Part shown: piece by piece, positions 18,119 to 26,000 of the stretch
Layout of the letters: every line of letters starts with the position of its first letter
Position numbering within the stretch: the stretch's first letter is position 1
NCBI RefSeq assembly: GCF_036248275.1
Contig: NZ_CP109181.1
Location: 3,782,001-3,846,000 of the forward strand
Length of the DNA: 64,000 nt
Source of the DNA: Streptomyces sp. NBC_01716
GTDB lineage: Bacteria > Actinomycetota > Actinomycetes > Streptomycetales > Streptomycetaceae
Direction of reading: 5' to 3'
The notes under the pieces: generated by a model
Told to the model about the DNA's origin: nothing
Seen by the model: the letters and a program-made list of their open reading frames with translations, nothing else
The model's database searches: none
Made by a program: the position numbers and the translations under genes

Positions 18119-19090
18119 TCATTCGGCTCCGGCGGGGGTGCCGAGCGGGGGCGCGGGCTTGCCCGGGTAGTCCGGCGGCGGGGAGAGCCGCTGTCCCGGA
18201 TAGCCGCCCATCTCGTACTTGAGCAGCTTCTTCGCCTTCTCCGGGTCGGTCTCGCCCTCTCCGTAGGAGGGGCAGAGGTGCGCGATCGCGCAGGCGCCGC
18301 AGGCGGGTTTACGGGAGTGGCAGACCCGGCGTCCGTGGAAGATGATCCGGTGCGAGAGCATCGTCCACTCGCTCTTGGGGAAGATCGCGGCAATCTCCGT
18401 CTCGACCTTCTCCGGGTCCTCCTGGCCGGTCCACTTCCAGCGGCGCACGAGCCGGCCGAAGTGGGTGTCGACAGTGAGGCCGGGGACACCGAAAGCGTTG
18501 CCCAACACCACGTTGGCGGTCTTGCGGCCGACGCCGGGCAGACTCACGAGGTCCTTCAGCGTGCCGGGCACCTCGCCGTCGTAATGGTCACGCAGCGCCG
18601 TCGAAAGCCCTATGAGCGACCTCGTCTTGGCGCGGAAGAACCCGGTGGGGCGGATGACCTCCTCCAGCTCCTCGGGCACGGCGGCGGCCACGTCCTCCGG
18701 GGTCGGGTACTTCGCGAAGAGACCGGGGGTCGTCTGGTTGACGCGCAGGTCCGTCGTCTGGGCCGACAGGACCGTGGCGACGAGCAGCTCGAAGGGGTTG
18801 CGGAAGTCCAGCTCCGGGTGGGCGTACGGATAGATGTCCGCCAGCTCGCGGTTTATCCGGCGGGCCCGGCGGACCATCGCCAGGTGCGACTCCGGCTTGG
18901 CGCTCTTCGGCCGCTTGGCGCTCGGGGCCCTGGCCGTGGACTCGGCGCTCGCGGATTCGGCGCTCGTGCGTTTTGCGGCTTTTGTGGTTTTTTTCGACTT
19001 CGCGGCGACCTGTTCGCCCACAGCGGAATTCTGCTTCGGTGACACTCTTCCAGCTCCCTTGGCCTGCCCTCTCACCGGCGAGTTGGACAC
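18119..19090 (-). CDS. nth: Endonuclease III
   Basis: 323 residues. It is a DNA glycosylase/AP lyase for oxidised pyrimidines in base excision repair. The helix-hairpin-helix LPGVGRKTANVVL near residue 185 carries the catalytic Lys, and VDTHFGRL carries the catalytic Asp. The C-terminal iron-sulfur motif C-x6-C-x2-C-x5-C is intact (CHSRKPACGACAIAHLC). The N-terminal ~70 residues are a Lys/Ala/Ser-rich extension (KSKKTTKAAKRTS...) typical of actinobacterial homologues and likely disordered. A short Pro-rich C-tail follows the cluster. It is divergent from crp. Confidence 0.95.
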   Translation of the reverse strand: MSNSPVRGQAKGAGRVSPKQNSAVGEQVAAKSKKTTKAAKRTSAESASAESTARAPSAKRPKSAKPESHLAMVRRARRINRELADIYPYAHPELDFRNPFELLVATVLSAQTTDLRVNQTTPGLFAKYPTPEDVAAAVPEELEEVIRPTGFFRAKTRSLIGLSTALRDHYDGEVPGTLKDLVSLPGVGRKTANVVLGNAFGVPGLTVDTHFGRLVRRWKWTGQEDPEKVETEIAAIFPKSEWTMLSHRIIFHGRRVCHSRKPACGACAIAHLCPSYGEGETDPEKAKKLLKYEMGGYPGQRLSPPPDYPGKPAPPLGTPAGAE

Positions 19091-19194
19091 CCGGCCAGCC
19101 TAGAGCCCTGCACTGACATCCGCCCCGGTCCCCGGCCGATCACCACCCGAATCGGGCCCCGGGGCACGGTCCTGGCGCGCTGTGCGTCAAACTT

Positions 19195-19208
19195 GTGACT
19201 GATCGCAC
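19195..19208 (+). promoter_or_regulatory. Candidate Crp-binding site upstream of crp
   Basis: GTGACTGATCGCAC fits the Streptomyces Crp pattern GTG-N6-GNCAC except for C in place of the first G. It lies about 125 bp before the crp start in the nth-crp divergent promoter region, which suits autoregulation. This is motif matching by eye only. Confidence 0.4.
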
Positions 19209-19333
19209 GTTTTCGACAACGGGTGACCGGTACGGAGACAGAGTCGCCTCCGGCCCGAGCCGCCCGTGAACACGCAGCACGTCCGGCATCATGGGATCGA
19301 TGGTCCCTGAGCAGGTCGACAAGGAGAGATTTC

Positions 19334-20008
19334 GTGGACGACGTTCTACGACGCGCCCCGCTCTTCGCGGCGCTCGACGACGAGCAGGCCGCGGAGCTCC
19401 GCGCCTCGATGAGTGAGACGACGCTCGCCCGTGGCGACGCGCTGTTCCACGAAGGCGACCCCGGTGACCGCCTCTATGTGGTCACCGAGGGCAAGGTCAA
19501 ACTGCACCGCACGTCCCCCGACGGCCGGGAGAACATGCTGGCCGTCCTCGGTCCCGGCGAACTGATCGGCGAGCTGTCGCTCTTCGACCCGGGCCCGCGC
19601 ACCGCCACCGCGAGCGCCCTCACCGAGGTCAAGCTCCTCGGCCTGGGCCACGGCGACCTCCAGCCCTGGCTGAACGCCCGCCCCGAGGTGGCCACCGCGC
19701 TGCTGCGCGCCGTCGCCCGGCGCCTGCGCAAGACGAACGACCAGATGTCCGACCTGGTCTTCTCCGACGTACCGGGCCGGGTCGCCCGTGCGCTTCTCGA
19801 CCTGTCGCGCCGCTTCGGCGTGCAGTCGGAGGAAGGCATCCACGTCGTGCACGACCTGACGCAGGAGGAGCTGGCCCAGTTGGTCGGCGCGTCCCGCGAG
19901 ACGGTCAACAAGGCGCTCGCCGACTTCGCCCAGCGCGGCTGGCTGCGTCTGGAGGCCCGCGCGGTGATCCTGCTGGACGTCGAACGCCTCGCGAAGCGCT
20001 CGCGCTGA
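19334..20008 (+). CDS. crp: cAMP receptor protein-family regulator Crp
   Basis: 224 residues, the length of Streptomyces Crp. The N-terminal cyclic-nucleotide-binding domain contains GELIGELSLFDPGPRTATASA, the phosphate-binding cassette with the conserved Gly-Glu-Leu and Arg-Thr-Ala. The C-terminal winged helix-turn-helix reads DLTQEELAQLVGASRETVNKALADF. In Streptomyces Crp controls germination and links primary metabolism to antibiotic cluster expression, so it could act on the PKS/NRPS cluster in this window, although that is inference. GTG at 19334 is 6 nt from AAGGAGAG. A frame that opens upstream at 19223 is not needed. Confidence 0.97.
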   Translation: MDDVLRRAPLFAALDDEQAAELRASMSETTLARGDALFHEGDPGDRLYVVTEGKVKLHRTSPDGRENMLAVLGPGELIGELSLFDPGPRTATASALTEVKLLGLGHGDLQPWLNARPEVATALLRAVARRLRKTNDQMSDLVFSDVPGRVARALLDLSRRFGVQSEEGIHVVHDLTQEELAQLVGASRETVNKALADFAQRGWLRLEARAVILLDVERLAKRSR

Positions 20009-20091
20009 CCCGGACGCACACACGCGACGCACACGCGCCACGCACCGCCCGACGCGCACGCCCGACACGCGGAAGCCAGGACCGCATCGGC

Positions 20092-20124
20092 AAGGCCGCC
20101 CCGCTCCCCGAGCCGGGCGGCCTT
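20092..20124. terminator. Terminator between crp and the MBL-fold gene
   Basis: AAGGCCGCCC (20092-20101) pairs perfectly with GGGCGGCCTT (20115-20124), with GCT/AGC pairing inside the loop. It lies between convergent genes and ends in TT on both strands. Confidence 0.8.
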
Positions 20125-20177
20125 CCGCATGCCCCGCGCCCCTCCCCCAGGGCTGCCCTACGCCCCCCCCAGGCGTC

Positions 20178-21023
20178 CTACAGCCCGGTGATCAGCCCGT
20201 GCTCGCGCAGGTACTCCAGCTGCGCCCGCACCGACAGCTCCGCCGCCGGCCACAGGGACCGGTCCACGCCGCTGCCTCCGTACACATGCGCCACGATCTC
20301 CGCCGCCGAGCGGTACCCGTCCTCCACCGCCGTCTCGACCTGCGCGAGGCGGCTCGCGCGGTGCGCGAGGTAGTACTCGACCGCGCCCTGCGCGTCCTCC
20401 AGTACGGGGCCGTGGCCCGGCAGCACCGTATGGACGCCGTCGTCGACCGTCAGCGAGCGCAGCCGCCGCAGCGAGTCGACGTAGTCGCCGAGCCTGCCGT
20501 CCGGGTGGGCCACCATCGTCGTGCCGCGGCCGAGGATCGTGTCGCCCGTCAGCACCGCGCGGTCGGCGGGCAGATGGAAACAGAGCGAGTCGGAGGTGTG
20601 CCCGGGGGTCGCCACGACGCGCAGCTCAAGCCCGCCCTCGGTGACGACGTCACCGGCCGCCAGCCCCTCGTCACCGAGGCGCAGGGCCGGGTCCAGGGCC
20701 CTTACGGGCGTACGCGTCAGCTCGGCGAAGCGCGCCGCGCCCTCCGCGTGGTCCGGGTGGCCGTGGGTGAGCAGGGTCAGCGCGACGCGCTTGCCGGCCT
20801 CCTCGGCCGTGGCGACGACCGTCCGCAGATGCGTCTCGTCGAGCGGGCCGGGATCGATCACGACCGCGAGCGCGGAGTCCGGCTCGGAGAGGATCCAGGT
20901 GTTCGTGCCGTCGAGGGTCATCGCGGACGCGTTGGGCGCGAGCACGTTGACCGCGCGGGCCGTCGCTACGCCCGACAGGACGCCTCCGCGCGGCTGTCCC
21001 GGCAGGGCCGTCGCGTCCGTCAT
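20178..21023 (-). CDS. Metallo-beta-lactamase fold hydrolase (LACTB2-like)
   Basis: 281 residues. The metal-binding signature THGHPDH is near residue 87, with further ligands in TPGHTSD and TGDTIL and the final His in LPGHGP. A C-terminal winged-helix-like segment (~230-281) is typical of the LACTB2/beta-lactamase-like group, which includes RNA and thioester hydrolases. The true substrate is unknown. Its start overlaps the end of the Nudix gene by 4 bp (ATGA). It is the last gene of a four-gene minus-strand operon: DUF4177, RidA, Nudix, MBL. Confidence 0.9.
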   Translation of the reverse strand: MTDATALPGQPRGGVLSGVATARAVNVLAPNASAMTLDGTNTWILSEPDSALAVVIDPGPLDETHLRTVVATAEEAGKRVALTLLTHGHPDHAEGAARFAELTRTPVRALDPALRLGDEGLAAGDVVTEGGLELRVVATPGHTSDSLCFHLPADRAVLTGDTILGRGTTMVAHPDGRLGDYVDSLRRLRSLTVDDGVHTVLPGHGPVLEDAQGAVEYYLAHRASRLAQVETAVEDGYRSAAEIVAHVYGGSGVDRSLWPAAELSVRAQLEYLREHGLITGL

Positions 21024-21898
21024 CGGTCCCCACCCGCCAGCGGCACGCGCTTGGTGAACTCGTCCTGGCCCGGCCAGCTGAGCACCACCTCGTCACCCTC
21101 CACCCTCGGTCTGGCCAGCACGGGCGCGAGGTCCCGCCCCACGGCGGCTGCGAGGGCCTCGGCCGCGGAGCCGTACATCTGTAGTTCGCGCAGGGTCGCC
21201 ACGGTGGGGGGCATCATCAGCAGTTCGCCCTTGTCGTATCCGAGTGCCGCGTCGGCGGGCCGGATCCACACCGTGTGGTCGGCCTCCGTAGAAGCGTTGC
21301 GCGTACGCTGCCCGGCCGGCAGCGCGGCCACGAAGAACCAGGTGTCGTACCGCTTGGGCTCGAACTCCGGGGTGATCCACCGGGTCCAGGCCGCCAGCAG
21401 ATCGCTGCGCAGCGTCAGGCCGCGCCGGTCCAGGAACTCCGCGAAGGACAGCTCACGGTCGACAAGGGCGGCCCGGTCGGCCTCCCAGTCGTCCCCCGTG
21501 GTGTCGCCGACGACGGTCCCGGCCGTCTCCCCCGCGAGCAGGACCCCGGCCTCCTCGTACGTCTCGCGCACCGCCGCGCAGACGACGGCCTGCGCGGACG
21601 CGGCGTCCACGCCGAGCAGCCGGGCCCACACGTCGCGCCCCGGCCCCGCCCAGCGGACGAGCCGGTCGTCGTCGCGCGGGTCGACGCCGCCGCCCGGATA
21701 CGCGTAGGCACCTCCGGCGAAAGCCATGGAGGTGCGTCGGCGCAGCATATGTACGGAGGGTCCGGGGGATCCGTCGACGGCGTCGCGCAGCAGCATCACC
21801 GTCGCGGCCCGCCGTGCGGGAGCGACGCTGAGCTCGCCCTGGGCGAGCGCGCGGATGCGGCCGGACCACTCGGGCGGGAACCACTGACCATTGGGCAT
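21020..21898 (-). CDS. Nudix hydrolase, NUDT19-like
   Basis: 292 residues. The Nudix region is split as in the NUDT19 group: YPGGGVDPRDDDR, an insertion, then AAVRETYEEAGVLL around residues 108-121. The C-terminal part (RWITPEFEPKRYDTWFFVAALP) is also typical of that group. Mammalian members hydrolyse CoA species; the substrate here is not established. ATG at 21898 is 6 nt from a TAGCAT -10-like hexamer (21905-21910), so it may have its own leaderless transcript besides reading from the upstream ridA gene. Confidence 0.88.
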   Translation of the reverse strand: MPNGQWFPPEWSGRIRALAQGELSVAPARRAATVMLLRDAVDGSPGPSVHMLRRRTSMAFAGGAYAYPGGGVDPRDDDRLVRWAGPGRDVWARLLGVDAASAQAVVCAAVRETYEEAGVLLAGETAGTVVGDTTGDDWEADRAALVDRELSFAEFLDRRGLTLRSDLLAAWTRWITPEFEPKRYDTWFFVAALPAGQRTRNASTEADHTVWIRPADAALGYDKGELLMMPPTVATLRELQMYGSAAEALAAAVGRDLAPVLARPRVEGDEVVLSWPGQDEFTKRVPLAGGDR

Positions 21899-22033
21899 GC
21901 CGGGATGCTACGGGCTTCCCGGGCGATGTTCGAGAGCCACTTTCCCGGGGTCCGGGGACCCCGGGACGGCGTGACGACAGCCGGCCGGCGAGAACCGGCC
22001 CGGCCGGCCCGGCCGCGCGGACGCGTCAGCCGC

Positions 22034-22504
22034 TCAGTCCGCGGCCACTTCCACCTGGATCTCGATCTCGACGGGGGCGTCCAGCGGCAGGACGGCGACG
22101 CCCACCGCGCTGCGCGCGTGCACGCCCTTGTCACCGAAGACCTTCCCGAACAGCTCGCTCGCCCCGTTGAGGACGGCCGGCTGGCCCGTGAAGTCCGGGG
22201 CGGAGGCGACGAACCCGACGACCTTCACGACGCGCTCCACGCGGTCCAGGTCGCCGATGACGGACTTCACGGCGGCCAGCGCGTTCAGCGCGCAGATCCG
22301 GGCGAGGTCCTTGGCCTCCTCCGCCGTCACCTCGGCGCCGACCTTGCCGGTCAGCGGAAGCTCACCGTCCACCATCGGGAGCTGCCCCGCCGTGTAGACG
22401 TACGCCCCCGTCCGTACGGCGGGCTGATACGCCGCCAGAGGCGGTACGACCTGCGGAACGGTCAGCCCCAGTTCAGCGAGGGCCGCCTCGGCCACGCCGC
22501 TCAC
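22034..22504 (-). CDS. RidA family protein
   Basis: 156 residues from a GTG at 22504 that overlaps the stop of DUF4177 (GTGA). RidA proteins hydrolyse reactive enamine/imine intermediates to ketoacids. The YjgF/RidA core is clear in TGAYVYTAGQLPMVDG near residue 31 and the C-terminal LPLDAPVEIEIQVEVA. Ahead of the core are 25 extra residues, as in the longer actinobacterial subfamily. The position of the catalytic Arg was not confirmed in this subfamily, so imine deaminase activity is not certain. It is the second gene of the operon. Confidence 0.9.
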   Translation of the reverse strand: MSGVAEAALAELGLTVPQVVPPLAAYQPAVRTGAYVYTAGQLPMVDGELPLTGKVGAEVTAEEAKDLARICALNALAAVKSVIGDLDRVERVVKVVGFVASAPDFTGQPAVLNGASELFGKVFGDKGVHARSAVGVAVLPLDAPVEIEIQVEVAAD

Positions 22505-22662
22505 GCGGACTTCTCTCGCTTCAGATAGGCCACCAGCTGCTCGGGGTTGTTCGGCCCCGGAACGACCTGGACCAGTTCCCAGCCGTCCTCGCCCCAGGTG
22601 TCCAGAATCTGCTTCGTCGCGTGCACGAGAAGAGGCACCGTCGCGTATTCCCACTTCGTCAT
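22501..22662 (-). CDS. DUF4177-type 53-residue protein
   Basis: A small protein that begins MTKWEYATVPLLVHATKQIL and contains WGEDGWELVQVVPGP, the strongly conserved DUF4177 signature. It is common upstream of ridA in Streptomyces. The function is unknown. ATG at 22662 follows TACAGT (22670-22675, minus strand) by 7 nt, consistent with leaderless transcription. First gene of the four-gene operon; it is divergent from the ArsA-type ATPase pair. Confidence 0.88.
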   Translation of the reverse strand: MTKWEYATVPLLVHATKQILDTWGEDGWELVQVVPGPNNPEQLVAYLKREKSA

Positions 22663-22780
22663 GGGCCCGACTGTATCGGCACTGTGCCACGACCTCGTAC
22701 GGAGCCCGACGAGGATCTCGTACGGAGCCTCCGGACGACCACGTGCGTAGCCCGGTGCCCGACTGGTTAGGCTCGAATGT

Positions 22781-23740
22781 GTGAGCAGGTTCCAGGTCGT
22801 CAGCGGCAAGGGCGGGACCGGTAAGACCACGGTCGCCGCGGCCCTCGCGCTCGCCCTCGCGACGGAGGGCAAGCGCACCCTCCTTGTGGAGGTCGAGGGC
22901 AGACAGGGCATCGCACAGCTCTTCGAAACGGAGGCGCTTCCTTACGAGGAACGAAAGATCGCCGTCGCCCCGGGCGGCGGCGAGGTGTACGCGCTGGCCA
23001 TAGACGCCGAGCGGGCGCTTCTCGACTACCTCCAGATGTTCTACAAGCTCGGCAGCGCGGGCCGCGCCCTGAAGAAGATCGGCGCCATCGACTTCGCCAC
23101 CACCATCGCGCCGGGCGTCCGGGACGTCCTGCTGACCGGCAAGGCGTGCGAGGCCGTTCGCCGCCGGGACAAGCGGGGCCGGTTCAGTTACGACTACGTG
23201 GTGATGGACGCGCCGCCCACCGGCCGCATCACGCGCTTCCTGAACGTGAACGACGAGGTGGCCGGGCTTGCGAAGATAGGGCCGATATACAACCAGGCGC
23301 AGGCCGTCATGCGGGTGCTCAAGTCGCCCGGGACCGCCGTGCATCTGGTGACCCTTCTTGAGGAGATGCCGGTCCAGGAGACCGCCGACGGCATCGGCGA
23401 GCTGCGCGGCGCCGAACTGCCCGTCGGCAAGGTGATCGTGAACATGGTGCGCCCGCACGTCCTCGATGAGGAGGCGGTCAACGGCGTGGCGGGCGACCGT
23501 CGTAAGGAGGTCACCAAGGCGCTCGCGGCGGCCGGGGTGAGCGCGCCCACGAAGCTCGTTGGACCCCTCCTGCAGCAGGCCGCCGAGCACGCCCAGCGCG
23601 TGGAGCTGGAGCGCGAGCAGCGCGCCCTCCTCGCGAAGCTCGGGCTGCCTACGTACGAACTCCCCCTGATCGGCGAGGGCATGGACCTCGCCGGTCTGTA
23701 CCGCCTGGCGGGGGAGCTACGGAATCTTGGGGAGGCCTGA
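22781..23740 (+). CDS. ArsA/Get3-type ATPase, first of a pair
   Basis: 319 residues. The deviant Walker A GKGGTGKTT occurs at residues 9-17, and VVMDAPPTGRITRFLN near residue 145 is the switch II/DTAPTG-like segment of the ArsA family. There is no metalloid-binding Cys cluster and no duplicated ATPase half. It probably acts as a heterodimer with the next gene, whose ATG overlaps the stop (TGATG). No arsenite transporter is nearby, so arsenic resistance is not supported. GTG at 22781 lies 7 nt after TAGGCT, consistent with a leaderless mRNA. In S. coelicolor the equivalent pair sits beside wblA, as here. Confidence 0.9.
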   Translation: MSRFQVVSGKGGTGKTTVAAALALALATEGKRTLLVEVEGRQGIAQLFETEALPYEERKIAVAPGGGEVYALAIDAERALLDYLQMFYKLGSAGRALKKIGAIDFATTIAPGVRDVLLTGKACEAVRRRDKRGRFSYDYVVMDAPPTGRITRFLNVNDEVAGLAKIGPIYNQAQAVMRVLKSPGTAVHLVTLLEEMPVQETADGIGELRGAELPVGKVIVNMVRPHVLDEEAVNGVAGDRRKEVTKALAAAGVSAPTKLVGPLLQQAAEHAQRVELEREQRALLAKLGLPTYELPLIGEGMDLAGLYRLAGELRNLGEA

Positions 23741-25089
23741 TGACTCTGGACCCGGCGGCTGCCCCGCTCGAAGTCGATCCGCTGCTCGACGACCCCGAGA
23801 CGCGCATCATCGTGTGCTGCGGCTCCGGCGGCGTCGGCAAGACGACGACGGCGGCGGCTCTCGGCGTACGGGCGGCGGAGCGTGGCCGCAAGGTGGTCGT
23901 GCTGACCATCGACCCGGCCCGCAGGCTCGCCCAGTCCATGGGCATCGACTCTCTCGACAACACCCCCCGGCAGGTCAAGGGCATCGAGGGCGCGGGCGAA
24001 CTGCACGCGATGATGCTCGACATGAAGCGCACCTTCGACGAGATCGTCGAGGCGCACGCGGACCAGGACCGGGCGCGCGCCATCCTGGAGAACCCCTTCT
24101 ACCAGTCCCTGTCGGCCGGTTTCGCGGGCACGCAGGAGTACATGGCGATGGAGAAGCTGGGGCAGCTGCGGGCCCGCGACGAGTGGGACCTGATCGTCGT
24201 CGACACCCCGCCGTCGCGCTCCGCGCTCGACTTCCTGGACGCGCCGAAGCGGCTGGGTTCGTTCCTGGACGGGAAGTTCATCCGGCTGCTGATGGCGCCG
24301 GCGAAGATGGGCGGCCGGGCGGGGATGAAGTTCCTGAACGTCGGGATGTCGATGATGACCGGCACACTCGGGAAGCTGCTCGGCGGCCAATTCCTGCGTG
24401 ACGTACAGACGTTCGTGGCCGCGATGGACACGATGTTCGGCGGATTCCGTACGCGCGCGGACGCGACGTACCGGCTGCTCCAGGCGCCCGGCACGGCCTT
24501 CCTGGTGGTCGCGGCGCCGGAGCGGGACGCGCTGCGCGAGGCGGCGTACTTCGTGGAGCGGCTGGCCGCCGAGGGGATGCCGCTCGCGGGTCTGGTCCTC
24601 AACAGGGTGCACGGCAGCGGCGCCGCGCGGCTGTCGGCCGAGCGGGCGCGGGCCGCCGCGGAAAATCTTGAAGAGGGCCGCATTGTGGATCAGGCCGGCG
24701 GGAAGAATGGTGTGCGTGAGGCCGCCGCCCCCGCGGGCTCCTCTCCCGAAACCGCCCTGGCACCGCAGGACCCACAGGCACCGCAAAACCCACAGACATC
24801 GCAGGACCCCGCCCCCCAGGCATCCGAACTCCCGCACCAGGAACCGGAATCAGCGACACCCGAACCGCCGTCGGTGAATCAGCTGACGGCCGGTCTGCTG
24901 CGCCTGCACGCCGAGCGTATGCAGGTGCTCAAGCGTGAGCAGCGCACCCGCGACCGTTTCACCGCGCTCCACCCGGAGGTGCCGGTGGCCGAGGTGGCGG
25001 CACTGCCCGGCGACGTGCACGACCTCGCCGGGCTCCGGACCATCGGTGAACGCCTCGCGGGCGGGAGCACGGCGACCGGGGCCGCGTGA
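23740..25089 (+). CDS. ArsA/Get3-type ATPase, second of a pair
   Basis: 449 residues. Walker A is GSGGVGKTTTAA near residue 28; switch I is TIDPARRLAQ and switch II VVDTPPSRSALDFLDAPKRL. Between about residues 335 and 380 runs a Gln/Pro/Ser-rich linker (repeated PQ pairs) not seen in the first ATPase. It is followed by a short helical domain with LHAERMQVLKREQRTRDRF. The genes overlap by one base, so translation is coupled. The client of the pair is unknown. The linker DNA is made of short imperfect repeats and may vary between strains. Confidence 0.9.
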   Translation: MTLDPAAAPLEVDPLLDDPETRIIVCCGSGGVGKTTTAAALGVRAAERGRKVVVLTIDPARRLAQSMGIDSLDNTPRQVKGIEGAGELHAMMLDMKRTFDEIVEAHADQDRARAILENPFYQSLSAGFAGTQEYMAMEKLGQLRARDEWDLIVVDTPPSRSALDFLDAPKRLGSFLDGKFIRLLMAPAKMGGRAGMKFLNVGMSMMTGTLGKLLGGQFLRDVQTFVAAMDTMFGGFRTRADATYRLLQAPGTAFLVVAAPERDALREAAYFVERLAAEGMPLAGLVLNRVHGSGAARLSAERARAAAENLEEGRIVDQAGGKNGVREAAAPAGSSPETALAPQDPQAPQNPQTSQDPAPQASELPHQEPESATPEPPSVNQLTAGLLRLHAERMQVLKREQRTRDRFTALHPEVPVAEVAALPGDVHDLAGLRTIGERLAGGSTATGAA

Positions 25090-25225
25090 CCGACGGGTGT
25101 GGGGCGCCCCGCCAGGGCGTGCTCCGCGCATGCGCGCGGTGCCTGGTGCTTCCTGCCGCCTGCTTGGTACGTGGTGCTTGCTGCGTGGTGCGTGCCGGTT
25201 TCGCGCTTGCCTGCCGTACGGCGGC

Positions 25226-25603
25226 CTACCCCACCGCCGCCCACGTGTCGTCGATGACGTCGGCGTAATGGCGTGAGCCGTACGTCTCGTCGTCGTCCTC
25301 AAGGCCGGCGGGCAGAATGCCCGCGCTGCGCTCGTACTCGGTGCGTGCGGTTTCGAGCAGCCGTCGCCATGAGGTGACAGTGGGGCGTCTGCGCAGCAAT
25401 GCGCGCCGCTCCCGCTCGGTCATTCCGCCCCACACGCCGAATTCGACGCGGTTGTCCAGCGCGTCGGCCAGGCACTCCGTCCGCACCGGGCATCCGGTGC
25501 ACACCGCCTTGGCCCTGTTCTGCGCTGCGCCCTGTACGAACAATTCATCCGGATCGGTAGTGCGGCATGCTGCTTGCGCACTCCAGTCGGTTACCCAGCC
25601 CAT
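25226..25603 (-). CDS. wblA: WhiB-like regulator WblA
   Basis: 125 residues from the ATG at 25603 (MGWVTDWSAQAACR). It has the WhiB [4Fe-4S] cysteines in ACRTT and CTGCPVRTEC, the turn GVWGG, and a basic DNA-contacting helix ERRALLRRRPTV. The sequence closely matches WblA as I recall it from S. coelicolor. WblA is a pleiotropic regulator that is needed for aerial development and represses many antibiotic clusters, so it could influence the downstream cluster. The frame opens further upstream to 25660 with another ATG, and a longer form is possible. The C-terminal tail beyond ~100 residues is variable. It is convergent with the ArsA pair. Confidence 0.95.
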   Translation of the reverse strand: MGWVTDWSAQAACRTTDPDELFVQGAAQNRAKAVCTGCPVRTECLADALDNRVEFGVWGGMTERERRALLRRRPTVTSWRRLLETARTEYERSAGILPAGLEDDDETYGSRHYADVIDDTWAAVG

Positions 25604-26000
25604 CGCGGCGCCGTCCTCTCCCGAATCGAGGCTCCCCCACGGCGGAAGCGGCATATTCACCGCTGCCAGTTGAGGACGTTACGGAAGGTGGGCACAGCAC
25701 AACACCCCCTTCGGGCCCAATCTTGAATGGCCCGAACGGACTATGCGTACGCGGCAGATCACCCAGGGGAGTGACCCAGAGACATGAGCGACGAACCCGA
25801 CAAGTCGGGTCAACTCTCCTGAGTAGCAACGGACGCCAGAGGACGTACCGGGCGGAATCGGACGGGACTTCCGACGCTTTACGGTTAGCCGGATGTTCAC
25901 GTCGGTGACTTGATACGAAACCGCACTGCTGTGACAGTTGAGTTCAGCTTAGGCCAGAGCCTTTGTGCGTGTCCGGCGAATGAGAACGTAGGCTGCTGTC
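25604..26000. promoter_or_regulatory. wblA-ponA divergent intergenic region
   Basis: About 400 bp without a gene between two divergent starts. It contains an inverted repeat ACCCGA-CAAG-TCGGGT at 25795-25810 within AT-richer DNA, and a TAGGCT -10-like element at 25989-25994, 6 nt before the ponA ATG. The long non-coding stretch upstream of wblA agrees with a heavily regulated promoter. Specific regulator sites could not be assigned. Confidence 0.6.

Noticed and set aside
22781..25089. Arsenic resistance operon
   Set aside because: The two ArsA-type ATPases lack metalloid-binding cysteines and no ArsB, ArsR or ArsC is near. The pair is a common core feature next to wblA in Streptomyces.
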